Origin: DATARH01 sp035504075
GTDB lineage: Bacteria; Pseudomonadota; Alphaproteobacteria; ATCC43930; CGMCC-115725
Assembly: GCA_035504075.1 (NCBI GenBank)
Contig: DATJSO010000177.1
Coordinates: 1-15,468, forward strand
Direction: 5' to 3'
DNA length: 15,468 nt
Position 1 is the stretch's first letter, and every line of letters starts with the position of its first letter. Positions 7,171 to 14,133 of this stretch are shown here, in pieces. A model generated the notes under the pieces. The model ran no database searches. It was not told the DNA's origin and saw only the letters and a program-made list of their open reading frames with translations. The position numbers and the translations under genes are program-made.

Positions 7171-8067
7171 ATGACCGCGAAGACCCGCCGGCTGCGCGAA
7201 CTGCTCGCATCGGGCCGGTTTCTCTATATGCCATCGGCGGCGACACCGCTCGAAGGCAGGCTCGCCGAGGCGGCCGGCTGCCCGCTCGTCTATACCGGCG
7301 GCTATGTGACCGGCGCCTCGCGCGCGATTACCGAGCCGCTGTTGACAATGGATGAGCAGGTGCGCGTCGCCGGCGAGGTCGCGCGGGCCGTTGCGGTGCC
7401 GCTCCTGGCCGATGCCGGCGCCGGCTTTGGCGAGCCGCTGCACACGATGCGCACGGTGCGCGAATTCGCCGCCGCCGGTGTCGCCGGCGTGCACATCGAA
7501 GACCAGCTCTATCCGAAACGGGCGCACTACCACGGCTACCAGGTGCACGCCATCGCGCGCGACGAGTTTGTCGCCAAGATCAAATATGCCTGCCGCCAGC
7601 GCGACGAGACCGATGCCGATTTCCTTGTCATCGCGCGCAGCGACACGTGCCGCGAATTCGGCCTCGACGAGGCGATCGGCCGGGTCAACGCGGCAGCCGA
7701 AGTCGGCGCCGACATGGGTCTCGTGTTCCCGCGCAGCCGCGCCGAGGCCGAGGCGGCGCCGGTCATGGCGACCGTGCCGCTTGTCTGGGTGCAGAGCCGC
7801 GGCAACCGCGACGGCCGGCCGATCCTGCCATTGAGCGAACTCGAAGCGATGGGCTATCGCGGCTGCATCGACGCGCAGATCCTGCTCGGCACGGCGTTCC
7901 ACTTCATGCAAAAGGCGATGGCCGAGATCGTCGCGACCGGCAATTACACCGGCATCGAGGAGGCGGATTTCACCGCGCTCCGCAAGGGAATTGAGGATTT
8001 GATCGGCCTCGACGCCTATTACCGCATCGAAGCCGAAACCGTCGAACCCGACAGCAAACCAGGGTGA
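7171..8067 (+). CDS. Isocitrate lyase/PEP mutase superfamily protein without the lyase cysteine
   Basis: A 298-residue single-domain TIM barrel of the isocitrate lyase/PEP mutase superfamily, whose members make or break C-C or P-C bonds next to a carboxylate with Mg2+. Visible motifs are the N-terminal SGRFLYMPSAATPLEGRLAE and YTGGYVTGAS, the metal region D81-A-G-A-G-F-G, E110-D-Q112, and IARSDT at 154-159. In isocitrate and methylisocitrate lyases the active loop is K-K/R-C-G-H; here it reads K116-R-A-H119-Y-H, so the catalytic Cys is absent. The usual DxDxG metal motif is D81-A-G83, lacking the second Asp. It is therefore not a normal isocitrate lyase; oxaloacetate/acylpyruvate-type hydrolase, decarboxylase or 2,3-dimethylmalate-lyase-like activity are alternatives. 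Ribosome site GGGAG ends five to six bases before ATG. It sits between the GYD and acetyltransferase genes in a close plus-strand series. Confidence 0.87.
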   Translation: MTAKTRRLRELLASGRFLYMPSAATPLEGRLAEAAGCPLVYTGGYVTGASRAITEPLLTMDEQVRVAGEVARAVAVPLLADAGAGFGEPLHTMRTVREFAAAGVAGVHIEDQLYPKRAHYHGYQVHAIARDEFVAKIKYACRQRDETDADFLVIARSDTCREFGLDEAIGRVNAAAEVGADMGLVFPRSRAEAEAAPVMATVPLVWVQSRGNRDGRPILPLSELEAMGYRGCIDAQILLGTAFHFMQKAMAEIVATGNYTGIEEADFTALRKGIEDLIGLDAYYRIEAETVEPDSKPG

Positions 8068-8071
8068 GCGC

Positions 8072-8620
8072 GTGCGCGCGCCGGGCGTTGTCATCGAAAC
8101 CGCGCGGCTGCGGCTGCGCGCGCACCGCGAGGCAGATCTTGCCGAGATGGCGGCGCTGATCGGCAATTGGCAGGTCGCGCGCTGGGTCAGCAACGTGCCC
8201 CATCCCTATACCGAAGACCATGGTCGCTGGTGGATCGCCGGGGTGCAGCAGGAGCACGCCGCCGGAAGTCCGCTCCGCTTTGCCATTGCGCTTAAGGACA
8301 GCGACCGGATCATCGGCGGGGCCGGCCTCGACGGCGATCCAGGCGACGCGGCCGACGAGGCCGCACTCGGCTACTGGCTCGGCGAGTCCCATTGGGGTCG
8401 CGGCTACGGCCGCGAAGCGGTCGCCGCCATCATCGATTACGGCTTTCGCACGCTCGGCCTTCCGTCGATCCGCGCCTACACCGATCCGGCCAATCTGCGC
8501 TCGCAAAAGGTCTTGCGGCACTGCGGCCTCGCGTCAGCCGGGGAAATCAATCTGGCAAAACCGACTCGCAACGGTGCCTCGCGGGCACCATTGTTTCGCA
8601 TCCTGCGGCCGGTGCGGTAA
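8072..8620 (+). CDS. GNAT-family N-acetyltransferase (RimJ/RimL type)
   Basis: A 182-residue acetyltransferase. It opens with the ETARLRLRAHREADLAEMAAL pattern of the Acetyltransf_3 (RimJ/RimL-like) branch, read as ETARLRLR then READLAEMAAL. The central strand leads into the acetyl-CoA pyrophosphate loop W-G-R-G-Y-G-R-E-A (the Q/RxxGxG/A motif), followed by the helix of motif A, and the C-terminal VLRHCGL segment that closes the acetyl-CoA site. Start is GTG 8072, four bases after the stop of the isocitrate-lyase-family gene, with only a weak AGGG-type ribosome site, so translation probably depends on its neighbour. Substrate not readable; proteins of this group acetylate protein N-termini, amino acids or antibiotics. 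Downstream 82 bases to the dehydrogenase gene contain no gene and no clear promoter. Confidence 0.87.
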   Translation: MRAPGVVIETARLRLRAHREADLAEMAALIGNWQVARWVSNVPHPYTEDHGRWWIAGVQQEHAAGSPLRFAIALKDSDRIIGGAGLDGDPGDAADEAALGYWLGESHWGRGYGREAVAAIIDYGFRTLGLPSIRAYTDPANLRSQKVLRHCGLASAGEINLAKPTRNGASRAPLFRILRPVR

Positions 8621-8702
8621 CGCACGGCAACATTGTCCGCGCAGGGCTTCCAGCCGCACCGGTCGTGCTTTACGATTGCGGCGAAGAAGCGCCGGGAGCC
8701 CA

Positions 8703-9758
8703 ATGACCGACAGCATCATCGTCGATACCGCCAGCCGCATCTTCGCCGATCTGTGCGAGCCGAACACGGTCAACGCCGCCGAAGAAGGCAAATGGCCGGC
8801 CGAATTGTGGGATGCGCTCGAACAATCCGGCCTGCCGCTGACCTGGGTGCCGGACACGCTGGGCGGCGCCGGCGCCGACATGATCGACGGCTTTGCTGTC
8901 ATGCGCGTGGCCGGCCGCGCCAATGCGCCGGTGCCCTTGGCCGAGACATTGCTCGCCGGCTGGCTGTTGGCGCAGGCCGGCATCGAGGCGCCGACAGGGC
9001 CGATGACGCTGGCGCCGGTGCACGAAGACGGCAACCTCCTGCTCGGCGCCGACGGCAGACTGCGCGGTCGCGCCCGCCACGTGCCGCACGCCCGCAGCGC
9101 CCGCCACGTCGCGGCGCTGGCGCGGCGGGACGGCGCGATGGTCGCGGCGCTGGTCGAAACCGAGGGTGTCGGCATCACGCCCGGCGCCAGCCTCGCCGGC
9201 GAGCCGCAGGACACCGTTGTGTTCGATGGCGCAGCGGCGCTGGCGACCGGCCGCGTCGATGTCGACCCGCCGGCGCTGGTGCGCCTTGGCGCGGCGGCGC
9301 GGGCGCAGCAGATGGCCGGCGCGCTCGAACACATCCTCGACCAGTCGGTGCAGCAATCCTTGGACCGGGTGCAGTTCGGCCGGCAGATCGCCAAGTTCCA
9401 GGCGGTGCAGCACAACCTCGCGATGCTGGCCGGCGAGGTCGCCGCCGCCGGCGCCGCCGCCGATGCCGCAGCGGAAGCGATCGCCGTCAACGGCATCGCC
9501 AGCGTGGACGCGCTGGCGAATGTCGCGGTCGCCAAGGTGCGGGTCGGCGAGGCGGCCGGCACCGGCGCCGCAATCGCCCACCAGGTGCACGGCGCGATGG
9601 GCTTTACCTACGAGCATTCGCTGCACCAGGCGACGCGGCGCTTGTGGACCTGGCGCGAGGAATTCGGCAATGAGGCGCTGTGGGCCGGCCGCCTCGGCCG
9701 CATGGTCGCCGCGCAGGGCGCCGACCGCCTGTGGCCGTTTGTGACGCAGGGAACGTAA
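8703..9758 (+). CDS. Acyl-CoA dehydrogenase family protein, probable non-catalytic or partner subunit
   Basis: A 351-residue protein of the acyl-CoA dehydrogenase fold. The N-terminal helical part includes WPAELWDALEQSGLPL and VPLAETLLAGWLLAQAG. The C-terminal helical domain carries the two conserved FAD/CoA blocks: DRVQFGRQIAKFQAVQHNLA at 221-240 and QVHGAMGFTYEHSLHQATRR at 294-313. The middle beta-barrel is short, and I see no clear C-terminal catalytic Glu. The protein is shorter than the usual 380-390 residues. These traits fit the smaller subunit of the two-gene (alpha2beta2) dehydrogenases known from actinobacterial steroid and side-chain catabolism. The next gene encodes a full-length dehydrogenase, which supports pairing. 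Ribosome site GGGAG (8694-8698) four bases before ATG. Substrate unknown. Confidence 0.88.
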   Translation: MTDSIIVDTASRIFADLCEPNTVNAAEEGKWPAELWDALEQSGLPLTWVPDTLGGAGADMIDGFAVMRVAGRANAPVPLAETLLAGWLLAQAGIEAPTGPMTLAPVHEDGNLLLGADGRLRGRARHVPHARSARHVAALARRDGAMVAALVETEGVGITPGASLAGEPQDTVVFDGAAALATGRVDVDPPALVRLGAAARAQQMAGALEHILDQSVQQSLDRVQFGRQIAKFQAVQHNLAMLAGEVAAAGAAADAAAEAIAVNGIASVDALANVAVAKVRVGEAAGTGAAIAHQVHGAMGFTYEHSLHQATRRLWTWREEFGNEALWAGRLGRMVAAQGADRLWPFVTQGT

Positions 9759-9773
9759 CCGTATCAGCGCGTC

Positions 9774-9852
9774 ACCCGCGGGCTTGACCCGCGGGTCTCC
9801 GCCAGCGTGAGATGGCCGGGTCACCCCCGGACCCGATCCGGGGGCCGGCCAT
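9774..9852. repeat. Two-hairpin REP-like palindromic element between the dehydrogenase genes
   Basis: Hairpin 1: ACCCGCGGG (9774-9782), a 5-base loop, CCCGCGGGT (9788-9796). Hairpin 2 is two-tiered: outer ATGGCCGG (9812-9819) pairs with CCGGCCAT (9845-9852), and inner CCCCCGGA (9824-9831) pairs with TCCGGGGG (9837-9844) around a 5-base loop, leaving only GTCA unpaired. The order (hairpin, GTCTCCGCC spacer, GATGGCCGGGTCA hairpin) resembles intergenic palindromes frequent in alphaproteobacterial genomes. It has no U-run, so it is not a classical terminator, but could stabilise or separate the two transcripts. Confidence 0.8.
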
Positions 9853-9876
9853 GACGAAAATCAAAGGAATTCGCCG

Positions 9877-11043
9877 ATGGCCTATAACTTCCATTTCGAT
9901 CCGGTCGATCTGCCGCCCGAGTGCAAGGAATTGCGCCAGGAGGTGCGCGCCTTTCTGCGCGCCGAAATCGAAGCCGGCACGTTTGCGCCCGACCACGAGC
10001 GCGCCTCGTTCGAGGTGGCGCGCGCCTTCGCCAAAAAGGTCGGCGCCCGGGGCTGGATCGGCATGACCTGGCCGAAGGAATATGGCGGCCACGAGCGCTC
10101 GCACCTCGAACGCTACGTCGTCGTCGAGGAGATGCTGGCGCACCGCGCGCCGACCCGCTTCTACGGCACCGCCGACCGGCAGAGCGGCCCGGTGCTGATC
10201 CGCTACGGCCAAGAGAGTGTCAAGCGCGACATCCTGCCGAAGATCGCGGCGGGCGAGTTGTGCTTCTGCATCGGCCTCAGCGAACCCAATTCCGGCTCCG
10301 ACGTGTTCGCCGCCTCGACCCGCGCGACCAAGACCGACGGTGGCTGGCTGGTCAACGGCCGCAAAATCTGGACCTCGAACGCGCACAATTCCGACTACAT
10401 GATCGCGCTGCTGCGCACCTCGCCGCGGACCAAGGAAAACCACCGCCACGGTCTGACGCAATTTCTTGTCGCGCTGAAGACGAAGGGGATCACGACGCGG
10501 CCGATCATCAACCTGACCGGCGGCCACGATTTCAACGAGGTCACGTTCGACGACGCGTTCGTGCCCGACGCGCACCTGATCGGCGAAGTCGACATGGCCT
10601 GGAAGCAGGCGACCGACGAGCTCGCCTACGAGCGCAGCGGCCCCGACCGTTGGGTCGAGACCTTGCCCGTCCTGACCGAGATGGTGCGCACCGCCGGGCC
10701 TGAGCCGGGTGACCGGCTGGCCGAGGGGATCGGCCGCGAGGTTGCGCATCTGGCGACGTTGCGGCGCATGTCATTGTCGGTCGCCGGCATGCTGCAGGCG
10801 GGCAAAAGCCCGGTCGTGGAGGCCGCTGTCGTCAAGGACCTCGGCACCAATTGGGAACAGGCGCTGCCCAACCAGGTGCGCCTCTTGGCGCCGCCGCGCG
10901 GCGATAGCGACCCCGATTCCAATGACGACCGCTTCGAGGAGGCTTTGCGCCACACGACCTTGATTGCGCCGAAACTGACGATCCAGGGCGGCACCCGCGA
11001 AGTCCTGCGCGGCATCATCGCCCGCGGCCTCGGGTTGCGGTAG
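9877..11043 (+). CDS. Acyl-CoA dehydrogenase, probable catalytic subunit
   Basis: A 388-residue FAD flavoenzyme that would introduce an alpha-beta double bond into an acyl-CoA. The flavin-binding block ELCFCIGLSEPNSGSD (127-142) and NGRKIWTSNA (160-169) are typical, as is the C-terminal REVLRGIIARGLGL. At the usual catalytic position of short/medium-chain enzymes (YEGT) the sequence is Q370-G371-G372-T373, with no Glu. A Glu is instead found at E252 in ELAYERSG, the alternative base position used by isovaleryl- and long-chain-type dehydrogenases and by steroid-pathway FadE enzymes. Start ATG 9877 follows AAGGA (9864-9868) at eight bases. The preceding 118-base gap holds a REP-like element, so this gene either shares a transcript with the upstream partner or is uncoupled from it by the hairpins. 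Acyl specificity unknown. Confidence 0.92.
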   Translation: MAYNFHFDPVDLPPECKELRQEVRAFLRAEIEAGTFAPDHERASFEVARAFAKKVGARGWIGMTWPKEYGGHERSHLERYVVVEEMLAHRAPTRFYGTADRQSGPVLIRYGQESVKRDILPKIAAGELCFCIGLSEPNSGSDVFAASTRATKTDGGWLVNGRKIWTSNAHNSDYMIALLRTSPRTKENHRHGLTQFLVALKTKGITTRPIINLTGGHDFNEVTFDDAFVPDAHLIGEVDMAWKQATDELAYERSGPDRWVETLPVLTEMVRTAGPEPGDRLAEGIGREVAHLATLRRMSLSVAGMLQAGKSPVVEAAVVKDLGTNWEQALPNQVRLLAPPRGDSDPDSNDDRFEEALRHTTLIAPKLTIQGGTREVLRGIIARGLGLR

Positions 11044-11071
11044 CTGAACAAAAGCTCATGCCTGACGCCCC

Positions 11072-11120
11072 ATTCCCTCATCCTGAGGAGCCCGCGATAG
11101 CGGGCGTCTCGAAGGACGCA
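11072..11120. repeat. Left copy of a three-hairpin inverted repeat flanking the GIY-YIG gene
   Basis: Begins ATTCCCTCATCCTGAGGAGC (11072-11091) and ends GCGTCTCGAAGGACGCA (11104-11120). It contains three small hairpins: CCTCA-TCC-TGAGG, GCCCGC-GATA-GCGGGC, and CGTC-N6-GACG. Both ends recur exactly, in reverse orientation, at 11442-11497. The motif resembles a palindromic repeat that is widespread in alphaproteobacterial genomes. Confidence 0.88.
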
Positions 11121-11149
11121 CGGCATGAATTGCAGCGCAGCGGCACAGC

Positions 11150-11491
11150 ATGACGGCGGTCGTCTATATTCTCCTGTGCGCCGATGGGTCGTATTACGGC
11201 GGGATTACTCGCGCCGGTTTGGAATGCCGCCTAGCGGAGCATAATAGTGGCAGCTTTGGCGGATTCACTGCCTCTCGCCATCCAGTGAAGCTGGTCTATC
11301 ACCAGGAATTTCAGCATCTGACCGATGCAATCGCCGCTGAACGGCAGATCAAAGGCTGGCGACGCGAGAAAAAGGAAGCGCTGATCCGCGGCGAGTATGC
11401 ATTGCTGCCTGCTCTTGCCAGCCGAGCCGCAAAAACGGGTTTGCGTCCTTCGAGACGCGCTCCGGCTGCGCCGGATCGCTCCTCAGGATGA
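11150..11491 (+). CDS. GIY-YIG nuclease family protein (UPF0213/YhbQ-like)
   Basis: A 113-residue protein with the GIY-YIG nuclease core: VYILLCADGSYYGGIT at 5-20 supplies the GIY (V5-Y-I) and YIG (Y16-G-G) strands; R27 and H31-N32 in CRLAEHNSG match the catalytic helix, and E64 in AAERQIKGW is the metal-binding Glu, followed by the K68 position. Family members cut DNA in repair, homing or mobility roles; small stand-alone ones have no agreed function. The core ends at about residue 88; the last ~16 residues (RPSRRAPAAPDRSSG) are encoded by the flanking repeat, and the TGA stop lies inside it. The ribosome site is poor. Base composition is lower in G+C than its neighbours, a sign of different history. 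It interrupts a run of acyl-CoA metabolism genes. Confidence 0.85.
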   Translation: MTAVVYILLCADGSYYGGITRAGLECRLAEHNSGSFGGFTASRHPVKLVYHQEFQHLTDAIAAERQIKGWRREKKEALIRGEYALLPALASRAAKTGLRPSRRAPAAPDRSSG

Positions 11492-11497
11492 GGGAAT
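11442..11497. repeat. Right, inverted copy of the three-hairpin repeat, overlapping the end of the GIY-YIG gene
   Basis: Read on the minus strand it begins with the same 20 bases as the left copy (11497-11478) and ends with the same 17 bases (11458-11442). The centre differs (TCCGGC-TGC-GCCGGA here) but keeps a 6-bp hairpin, so structure is conserved over sequence. It supplies the last codons and stop of the GIY-YIG gene and lies directly before the HTH gene, whose probable ribosome site (AGGG, 11491-11494) is inside it. Confidence 0.88.
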
Positions 11498-11502
11498 TGG
11501 TC

Positions 11503-11796
11503 ATGGATGACCTGCCGCTGCTGTTCCGCCGTTGTCGCGCCGCCCTGGGTCTCTCGGCCCAGGGCATGGCGCGGCTGCTGCGCGTCAGCGGCTATCGCAC
11601 GGTGCAACGCTGGGAGGCCGGCGACCGAGACGTGCCTGGACCGGCCTGGGTGGCGCTGCGCTACATGCTGTCCGGCCATGGCCATGCCGAGCTCGTCGCG
11701 GCGATCGACAGCGCGCTCGCTGCTCACGATAATCCCGCCCCGGCTCGCGATGATCTCCGAGCTTTTGCCGGCCCGCTGAAGGCGGCAGAGAACTGA
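11503..11796 (+). CDS. Small helix-turn-helix (XRE-like) DNA-binding protein
   Basis: A 97-residue protein. Residues about 13-45 form an XRE-type helix-turn-helix, LGLSAQGMARLLRVSG then YRTVQRWEAGDRDVPGPAW, where TVQRWEAG is the recognition helix region. The remainder (YMLSGHGHAELVAAIDSAL) is helical without a known domain. It resembles short HTH proteins common in alphaproteobacterial genomes and phage-like regions; targets are unknown. ATG 11503 is preferred because AGGG sits eight bases upstream. An earlier in-frame ATG at 11488 overlaps the GIY-YIG stop codon as ATGA, but has its purine run directly against the start codon. Whichever is used, the gene starts at the edge of the right inverted repeat. 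The synthetase gene follows 24 bases after its stop. Confidence 0.75.
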   Translation: MDDLPLLFRRCRAALGLSAQGMARLLRVSGYRTVQRWEAGDRDVPGPAWVALRYMLSGHGHAELVAAIDSALAAHDNPAPARDDLRAFAGPLKAAEN

Positions 11797-11820
11797 TGGC
11801 GTCTTCCGAGGCCGCAGAAC

Positions 11821-13959
11821 ATGCCTGATCTTCGTCCCCTCTTGGCGCCGGAAAGCGTCGTCATCGTCGGCGCCGCCGGCGACGATTCATTGCGCGGGCG
11901 CCTCACAAAGCAGCTTGTCGGGCACGGCTATCCGGGCCACCTCTATCCCGTCACGCGCAGCCAGAGAGAAGTTCTCGGACACCAGGCCTACGCGACCGTC
12001 GCCGACATCCCGGAAGCGGCCGACCTGGCGGTGATCCTCGTGCCGGCGGCGCATGTCGTCGCGGCGATCGAGCAATGCGCGGCGCGCGGCATTCCCGCCG
12101 CGGTCGTCATCAGCTCGGGGTTTGCCGAGGAAAAGAGCGGCGAGGCGGCCGAGCGCGACGCGGCGCTGCGCGCCATCGCCGCGCGCACCGGCATCGTCAT
12201 CGCCGGCCCCAACTCGGAGGGCCTCGTCAACCCGCTGCTGCCGCTCGTCGCGACGTTCAGCCCGGTATTCCACGACCCTACCCACCCGCTCCTGCCGGAA
12301 GGCAGCAGCGCCCGGCGGATCGCCGTCAGCTGCCAGTCGGGCGCGCTGACCTACGCCTTTCTGTCACGCGGCCGCGATCGCCGGCTCCGCTTCACCTATC
12401 AGGTCAGCGCCGGCAACCAGACCGTGCTGGAGGCGCACGATTACATTGATTGGGTACTCGACACCGGCGGCGCCGACATTTTCCTGTGCTACCTTGAAGG
12501 CATCCGCGACGCCGTGCGCTTTCGTGCCGTCGCCGACAAGGCGGCGCGCCTGGGCAAACCGCTGATCCTGGCCAAGGTCGGGCGCTCCGACGCCGGCCGC
12601 CGCGCTGCCTCTTCGCATACCGGCGCTTTGGCCCACGCCGGTGCCGCCGATGACGCGATCTTCCGCCACCACGGCATCATCCGCGGCGAAGACCTCGACC
12701 ACATGGTCGATGTCGCGACCGCCTTTGCCTATTGCAGACTGCCGACAGGCAACCGCGTCGCGATCATCACCGGCTCGGGCGGCAGCGCGGTGTGGATGGC
12801 CGACATCTTGTCGGCTCATGGTCTCGAACTGCCGGTGCTGGAAGACGACATCCAGCAGCGCATCATGGCCCTGCTGCCCTCCTACGGTTCGGCGCAGAAC
12901 CCGATCGACGCGACGGCGCAGGCAATCGGCGAAGTTGGCTATAAGCGATTGATCGAGCTGGTGCGCGAGTCGAAGCGCATCGACACGATCCTGTTGATCG
13001 GCTCGCTGGCCAACGAAACCCGCGCCGCGAAAACGTCGGGGGAATTGGCCGGCATCGTCGAGGAGACCGACAAGCCGATCCTGTTTTCCTGTTACACCGA
13101 GGCCTCGGCGGCGGCGATCGGCCTGTTCGCCGGCGTCGGCATCCCCTGCTATACATCGATGCCGAGCTGCGCCCGTGCGATCAAGGCGCTCACCGACTAC
13201 GCCGCCTTCCGCGAGCGGTTTGCGCACCGTGCCGCCGGCTTGCCGCCGCCCGTCGACCAGGGGGTCCGCACGCGGGCAGCAAACGCACTTCGGCTCTTGC
13301 ATACGGCCGCCGCGGAGGCGGTGGCCAAAGCGATCCTCGGCAGCTACGGCATGCCGCGGCCGAACGAGGAGACAACCCACAGCGAGAGCAAAGCCGTCGC
13401 CGCGGCCAAGCGGATTGGCGGTCCCGTCGCGCTGAAGGTGCAATCGCATCAGATCCTGCACAAGACCGACGCCGGAGCGGTCGCGCTGAACGTCAGCGGG
13501 GCGGCAGCGATACGCGACGCCTATAGTCGCATCATGGCGAACGCCGCCAATTTTGCGCCGGATGCGCGCCTTGACGGCGTCCTTGTCCAGGAAATGGCGC
13601 GACCGGGCGTCGAAATGATCCTCGGCGTGCATCGCGACCGCGATTTCGGACCGCTCATTATGGTCGGGCTCGGCGGCGTCCATGTCGAGGTGTTGAAAGA
13701 TGTCGCGTTCGCGCCGGTGCCGCTCGGGCATGACGAGGCGCTCGACCTGATCGGGCAATTGCGTGGCGCCGCCGTGCTCGACGGCGTGCGCGGTGCCGTG
13801 GCTGCCGATAAGGAAGCGCTTGCCGAATTGATCGTCGTGCTGGCGCAGTTCGCCGCCGACCATGCCGATCTGATCGAGGAGATCGACCTCAACCCAGTCA
13901 TCGTCCACGAAGCCGGCGCCGGCCTCTCGGTTGTCGACGCGCTGATCGTGAAAGGCTAA
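11821..13959 (+). CDS. NDP-forming acyl-CoA synthetase (acetate-CoA ligase family, ATP-grasp fusion)
   Basis: A 712-residue single-chain NDP-forming acyl-CoA synthetase, which makes an acyl-CoA from acid, CoA and ATP through a phosphohistidine. Domain order: N-terminal CoA-binding Rossmann domain (about 1-140; VVIVGAAGDDS at 13-23, GPNSEGLVNP at 129-138), succinyl-CoA-ligase-like domains (about 165-470; CQSGALTYA at 171-179, catalytic His266 in SSHTGALAHAG), and a C-terminal ATP-grasp domain (about 490-712; PVALKVQSHQILHKTDAGAV, GLGGVHVEVLKD, EIDLNPVIV). The usual GPNC of the CoA domain is GPNS here. Substrates in this family range from acetate to aryl and branched acids; feruloyl- and pimeloyl-type relatives share this layout. 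The ribosome site is weak and the gene lies 24 bases after the HTH gene. With the dehydrogenases and the crotonase it would feed an acid into beta-oxidation-like steps. Confidence 0.9.
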   Translation: MPDLRPLLAPESVVIVGAAGDDSLRGRLTKQLVGHGYPGHLYPVTRSQREVLGHQAYATVADIPEAADLAVILVPAAHVVAAIEQCAARGIPAAVVISSGFAEEKSGEAAERDAALRAIAARTGIVIAGPNSEGLVNPLLPLVATFSPVFHDPTHPLLPEGSSARRIAVSCQSGALTYAFLSRGRDRRLRFTYQVSAGNQTVLEAHDYIDWVLDTGGADIFLCYLEGIRDAVRFRAVADKAARLGKPLILAKVGRSDAGRRAASSHTGALAHAGAADDAIFRHHGIIRGEDLDHMVDVATAFAYCRLPTGNRVAIITGSGGSAVWMADILSAHGLELPVLEDDIQQRIMALLPSYGSAQNPIDATAQAIGEVGYKRLIELVRESKRIDTILLIGSLANETRAAKTSGELAGIVEETDKPILFSCYTEASAAAIGLFAGVGIPCYTSMPSCARAIKALTDYAAFRERFAHRAAGLPPPVDQGVRTRAANALRLLHTAAAEAVAKAILGSYGMPRPNEETTHSESKAVAAAKRIGGPVALKVQSHQILHKTDAGAVALNVSGAAAIRDAYSRIMANAANFAPDARLDGVLVQEMARPGVEMILGVHRDRDFGPLIMVGLGGVHVEVLKDVAFAPVPLGHDEALDLIGQLRGAAVLDGVRGAVAADKEALAELIVVLAQFAADHADLIEEIDLNPVIVHEAGAGLSVVDALIVKG

Positions 13960-13962
13960 TTT

Positions 13963-14110
13963 ACTACGAAAGCACGTAGAAACGAAGAAGCAAAATCTGT
14001 TAGGTCCCGGCGCAGGCCGGGACCGATTCGTCAGAGCGCTCGCAGGCTGATCGATGGGTTCCGGCCTTCGCCGGAAACCAGAACTTTTGTGATCTCCGTG
14101 TCTCCGTGGT
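13963..14110. repeat. Composite intergenic repeat with imperfect inverted ends and two internal hairpins
   Basis: The gap between synthetase and crotonase genes is filled by repeat-like sequence. The left end ACTACGAAAGCACGTAGA (13963-13980) and the reverse complement of the right end ACCACGGAGACACGGAGA (14110-14093) agree at 13 of 18 positions; both look like the widespread ACCACGAAGACACGAAG-type bacterial repeat. Inside are a perfect 9-bp hairpin, GGTCCCGGC-GCAG-GCCGGGACC (14003-14024), and GGTTCCGGC-CTTC-GCCGGAAACC (14057-14079, one bulged A). The second is followed by ACTTTTG and could act as a weak terminator. Confidence 0.65.
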
Positions 14111-14133
14111 TCGCATCATAGGGAGCGAGTAAA

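Larger units (their letters stand above)
11072..11497. mobile_element. Candidate small mobile unit: GIY-YIG gene between inverted repeats
   Basis: The GIY-YIG open reading frame is bracketed by inverted copies of the same repeat with identical 20-base outer and 17-base inner ends. The interior is visibly lower in G+C than the genes on both sides. No target-site duplication could be identified with confidence. The layout recalls REP-associated transposase units, but with a different nuclease. Mobility is inference only. Confidence 0.35.

Noticed and set aside
7138..8193. Minus-strand open frame of 351 codons opposite the isocitrate-lyase-family gene
   Set aside because: Low-complexity Ala/Arg/Gly composition with no recognisable motif, opposite a well-supported gene with a good ribosome site.
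12364..13908. Long minus-strand open frame of 514 codons opposite the acyl-CoA synthetase
   Set aside because: It is antisense to a clearly recognisable enzyme; long antisense frames are expected at this G+C content and codon bias, and its translation shows no family pattern.
14003..14024. Rho-independent terminator after the synthetase gene
   Set aside because: A strong 9-bp hairpin, but followed by GATTCG, not a T-run; it fits a REP-type palindrome better. The second hairpin at 14057-14079 has only TTTT at a distance.
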